DNA of 7,247 bases from Anaerolineae bacterium (GTDB taxonomy: Bacteria; Chloroflexota; Anaerolineae; J102), in NCBI GenBank assembly GCA_027036755.1, contig JALWDV010000723.1, forward strand, positions 1 to 7,247, in the 5' to 3' direction. The notes beneath the pieces are model-generated. The model saw nothing but the letters and a program-made list of their open reading frames with translations. It was not told where the DNA came from and did not search any database. The stretch's first letter is position 1. Each line of letters starts with the position of its first letter. Both the position numbers and the translations under genes were made by a program. Positions 5,582 through 7,247 of the stretch are shown one piece after another.

Positions 5582-6598
5582 TTATGGACAACCGCAAGAT
5601 TGGCGAATAACGACTTCGGTGGGATAACGAAGTTGATGCGGAGGTTGCTGGCCATTGATCTGGGCGAGAAGCGCCTGGGCTGCGCCCGCGGCCGCGGCCT
5701 CGATGGGAGCCCGCACCGTGGTCAGGGGCGGAGCCATCAGCTTGGCGGAGTTGATGTCGTCGAATCCCAGCACCGCGACGTCATCGGGCACACGCTTGCC
5801 CGCACTGCGCAACGCGGCCATGACGCCCATGGCGGCCTCGTCATCGCCGGCAAACACAGCGTCGAAATCGAGGCCCTCCATGATCCAGCTTTCGATGGTC
5901 TCCCGGGCGATGTCGGCGTCGAAACCGCCCATGCCCACCAGATCGCCATCGAAGGGGATGTTGTGTCTTTCCAGCGCTTCGCGATAGCCGCGTTCCCGCC
6001 ATTCGGAATCTTCATTGCCCTCGGGCCCGCGCAAAAACGCGATGCGCCGCCGGCCGTGCACGGTGATGACATGCTCGATCAACTCCCGAGCGCCCCGCTT
6101 GTTCTCGAACATGACGTAAGGAATGGCGAGCGCGTCGGGCGGGGAGCGATAGAGGAGCACGATGGGAAAACCCGCTTGATAGAGCCGGGTGATCTCCTCG
6201 TCGGTCAGTCGTCCGGTGAAAATCAAAAGCCCATCCGTGTTGTGTTCGCCCAGGGGCGTGGAAAGGCTCGATTCCAGGCCCGAGCTGGCGACATGGATGA
6301 GCAGATCGTATCCCGCATTGCGCACCTCCTCCGCGATGCCGCGCACCAGCGGGAAGAAGAACTCGGCTGCGACTTCGGGCAGCAGCACCCCAAGCGTCCC
6401 CGTCTCCCGTCCCGCCAGCTTGCGCGCCGCGGCGTGGGGCGTATATCCCAACGCCGCGATGGCGTCCTGCACCCGATCCACCGTCTCCTGGGCCACGGGC
6501 GCGGTGCCGTTGACCACGCGGCTGACTGTGGCGATGGATACGCCCGCCAGTTTTGCCACATCCGAGATAGTGGATCGTCGTTTGCGCATGGTGTGCAT
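5582..6598 (-). CDS. LacI/GalR-family transcriptional regulator
   Basis: This is a sugar-responsive DNA-binding regulator of 338 residues, the usual family length. An N-terminal helix-turn-helix (about 11-31) has the recognition-helix sequence SIATVSRVVN (21-30), close to that of CcpA-type members. The hinge region is TPHAAARKLAG (53-63), followed by a periplasmic-binding-protein-like effector domain from about 68, with family motifs such as DGLLIF (122-127), DAVFAGDDEAAMGVM (246-260) and VLGFDDI (277-282). The C-terminus RQSCGCP is also typical. The start is uncertain between ATG 6598 and ATG 6589; neither has a clear ribosome-binding site, and MRKRRSTISDVA from 6589 matches common family starts. 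The gene is first in the operon, 70 bp before the binding-protein gene, and probably represses itself and the transporter genes through the palindromes at 6618-6643. The inducer is unknown. Confidence 0.95.
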   Translation of the reverse strand: MHTMRKRRSTISDVAKLAGVSIATVSRVVNGTAPVAQETVDRVQDAIAALGYTPHAAARKLAGRETGTLGVLLPEVAAEFFFPLVRGIAEEVRNAGYDLLIHVASSGLESSLSTPLGEHNTDGLLIFTGRLTDEEITRLYQAGFPIVLLYRSPPDALAIPYVMFENKRGARELIEHVITVHGRRRIAFLRGPEGNEDSEWRERGYREALERHNIPFDGDLVGMGGFDADIARETIESWIMEGLDFDAVFAGDDEAAMGVMAALRSAGKRVPDDVAVLGFDDINSAKLMAPPLTTVRAPIEAAAAGAAQALLAQINGQQPPHQLRYPTEVVIRQSCGCP

Positions 6599-6617
6599 GG
6601 GATTGCAGAAAGAGGGT

Positions 6618-6629
6618 GAAAACGTTTTC
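6618..6629. promoter_or_regulatory. LacI-type operator-like palindrome, downstream copy
   Basis: GAAAACGTTTTC is a perfect 12-bp palindrome with the central CG typical of LacI-family operators. It lies in the predicted 5' leader of the regulator transcript, with its centre 13 bp from that of the next palindrome. Confidence 0.7.
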
Positions 6630-6643
6630 TGAAAGCGCTTTCA
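6630..6643. promoter_or_regulatory. LacI-type operator overlapping the transcription start
   Basis: TGAAAGCGCTTTCA is a perfect 14-bp palindrome that fits the general LacI/CcpA-family pattern TGnAAnCGnTnnCA. It touches the -10 hexamer (6643-6648) and covers the expected transcription start, an ideal place for repression. It is the best candidate operator for the adjacent regulator, whose recognition helix suits this pattern. Confidence 0.85.
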
Positions 6644-6671
6644 TCATAACATGTCAACGACTGCTTGTCAA
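6643..6671 (-). promoter_or_regulatory. Sigma-70-type promoter of the regulator and transporter operon
   Basis: On the minus strand TTGACA (6671-6666) is followed after 17 bp by TATGAT (6648-6643), a perfect -35 and a five-of-six -10. Transcription should start near 6636, inside the operator, giving a leader of about 40 nt before the regulator's start codon. A second TTGACA in the spacer (6658-6653) is too close to this -10 to serve it. Confidence 0.82.
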
Positions 6672-6877
6672 GGGGTTTGGGGAGGGAAAGTCGCATCGAG
6701 GGAGAATTTGTGCGATGCGCTCCCCCCGCCCCCTGGCTCCACCTGCGTTTATGGCTGCCCCTGCTTGGCCCGCCCCTGGCTGCGTTCTGTTCCCCCTGGA
6801 AACTGTCATGCAGTAACTGCTAAGGTAGGCTGTCTGTTTTCGGTGACTTGACACCTGCAGCGGCAGGCCTCCTCAGT

Positions 6878-7088
6878 CCCCCCCACAAGCGGTGGGGAGG
6901 GCTCTCCGGCTGCAAAAAAACTTTGCAAACCAGCGGCTCCCTCCCCTGCAAAGGAGCGAATCGACTGGCGGGGGAGGGAGACGTCCATCTGCCAAACAGA
7001 TTGGCTAACCAGCGGCTCCTCCCCCTGCAAGGCGTCGCCGAAGCGGGGGGAGGCCGGGAGGGGGGCTTGTCTCCGAACCAAATCTGAA
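6878..7088. repeat. GC-rich multi-hairpin intergenic element, right copy
   Basis: Three C/G-rich hairpins follow one another: CCCCAC (6881-6886) with GTGGGG (6892-6897); a 13-bp stem with one wobble, 6937-6949 with 6968-6980; and CCTCCCCCTGC (7018-7028) with GCGGGGGGAGG (7043-7053). The spacers before the second and third hairpins both end in GC(A/T)AACCAGCGGCT. Positions 6970-7071 nearly equal 39-141, while the loop of the preceding hairpin differs between the copies. This behaves like a dispersed, modular, non-coding repeat family. Confidence 0.85.
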
Positions 7089-7192
7089 ATGGGTGTGTCC
7101 CAAATGAGTTGGAAAGTTAAAATGATCGGCATGGTTCAGATCGTCCTTCCTTCAGCTTTACAATTTCAATAGGGTCAACGCCTGGCAAAGCG

Positions 7193-7247
7193 CGTCAAAC
7201 GTAAAGCGTCAAACGTCAAAACGTGGCGAAAAAGGCTCTTTTTGACG
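7193..7247. repeat. 7-nt tandem tract (CGTCAAA units) with facing inverted end
   Basis: Four exact 7-nt steps are visible at 7193-7220: CGTCAAA, CGTAAAG, CGTCAAA, CGTCAAA. TTTTGACG at 7240-7247 can pair with CGTCAAAA (7214-7221), so this may be another inverted heptad pair cut off by the window's right edge. Confidence 0.7.

Larger units (their letters stand above)
6672..7247. other. Gene-free stretch upstream of the operon
   Basis: I see no supportable gene in this 576-bp stretch. Between the promoter and the hairpin element (6672-6877) there is only GC-rich DNA, an odd palindrome GCAGTAACTGC (6810-6820) and a small stem CCTGC-AGCG-GCAGG (6854-6867). The rest is the hairpin repeat and the heptad tract. 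Open frames here translate repeat sequence and have no ribosome-binding site or recognisable domain. Confidence 0.6.

Noticed and set aside
2521..5610. A 1029-codon open frame on the plus strand opposite the binding-protein gene
   Set aside because: Its codons lie in exact register with the sense codons, so it would be closed only where the real gene uses TTA, CTA or TCA, codons avoided in GC-rich genes. It has no ribosome-binding site and its start lies in the heptad palindrome. The real gene has a signal peptide and family-matching domains.
5573..6619. A 348-codon plus-strand open frame opposite the regulator gene
   Set aside because: It has the same in-register antisense effect, and its translation shows no recognisable domain.
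6878..7088. CRISPR-like array
   Set aside because: The repeated parts are imperfect GC hairpins with similar, not unique, spacers, uneven spacing and no cas genes.
6806..7132. Minus-strand 108-codon open frame upstream of the operon
   Set aside because: It is mostly a translation of the hairpin repeat, and no ribosome-binding site or domain is visible.

Overview
The window carries a minus-strand carbohydrate-uptake operon read from right to left: a LacI-family regulator (about 6598-5582), an extracellular sugar-binding lipoprotein (5511-2677), and two ABC permease subunits (2272-1307 and 1294-224). No ATPase or catabolic enzyme lies in the window, so the transporter (CUT1 type) would need an ATPase encoded elsewhere. 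The lipoprotein signal (lipobox LAAC), the Ala/Thr/Glu/Pro tether built of ATEAP units, the CUT1 gene order, the high GC content and the repeat-rich gaps suggest a Chloroflexota bacterium (Anaerolineae or Caldilineae type). That placement is an inference from style, not a database result.

The main anomaly is the binding protein. One uninterrupted 944-residue reading frame holds two nearly identical, complete solute-binding domains in tandem (period 1347 bp = 449 codons) behind a single lipoprotein signal. The two DNA copies differ at about 16 positions by eye, all near the two ends. A central 959-bp block looks identical, which suggests recent gene conversion, a recent duplication, or an assembly effect.

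Regulation is readable from the sequence. Upstream of lacI is a good sigma-70-type promoter (TTGACA, 17 bp, TATGAT). Two adjacent LacI-type palindromes cover the predicted transcription start and leader, so the operon is probably autoregulated. The 404-bp gap between the binding-protein gene and the first permease gene contains a GC-rich hairpin just after the stop codon and two further inverted repeats. These could make permease expression lower than binding-protein expression. The two permease genes are tightly coupled, with the second gene's ribosome-binding site overlapping the first gene's stop codon.

The intergenic DNA is unusual. A GC-rich multi-hairpin element of about 100 bp occurs in nearly identical form at both ends of the window (39-141 and 6970-7071), in the same orientation, bracketing the operon. 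Several gaps also hold short tracts with a 7-nt period and different unit sequences (198-222, 2298-2360, 2506-2562, 7193-7220), some arranged as facing inverted pairs. They resemble the heptameric STRR repeats known from cyanobacteria. The right-hand 600 bp (6672-7247) has no gene I can support.
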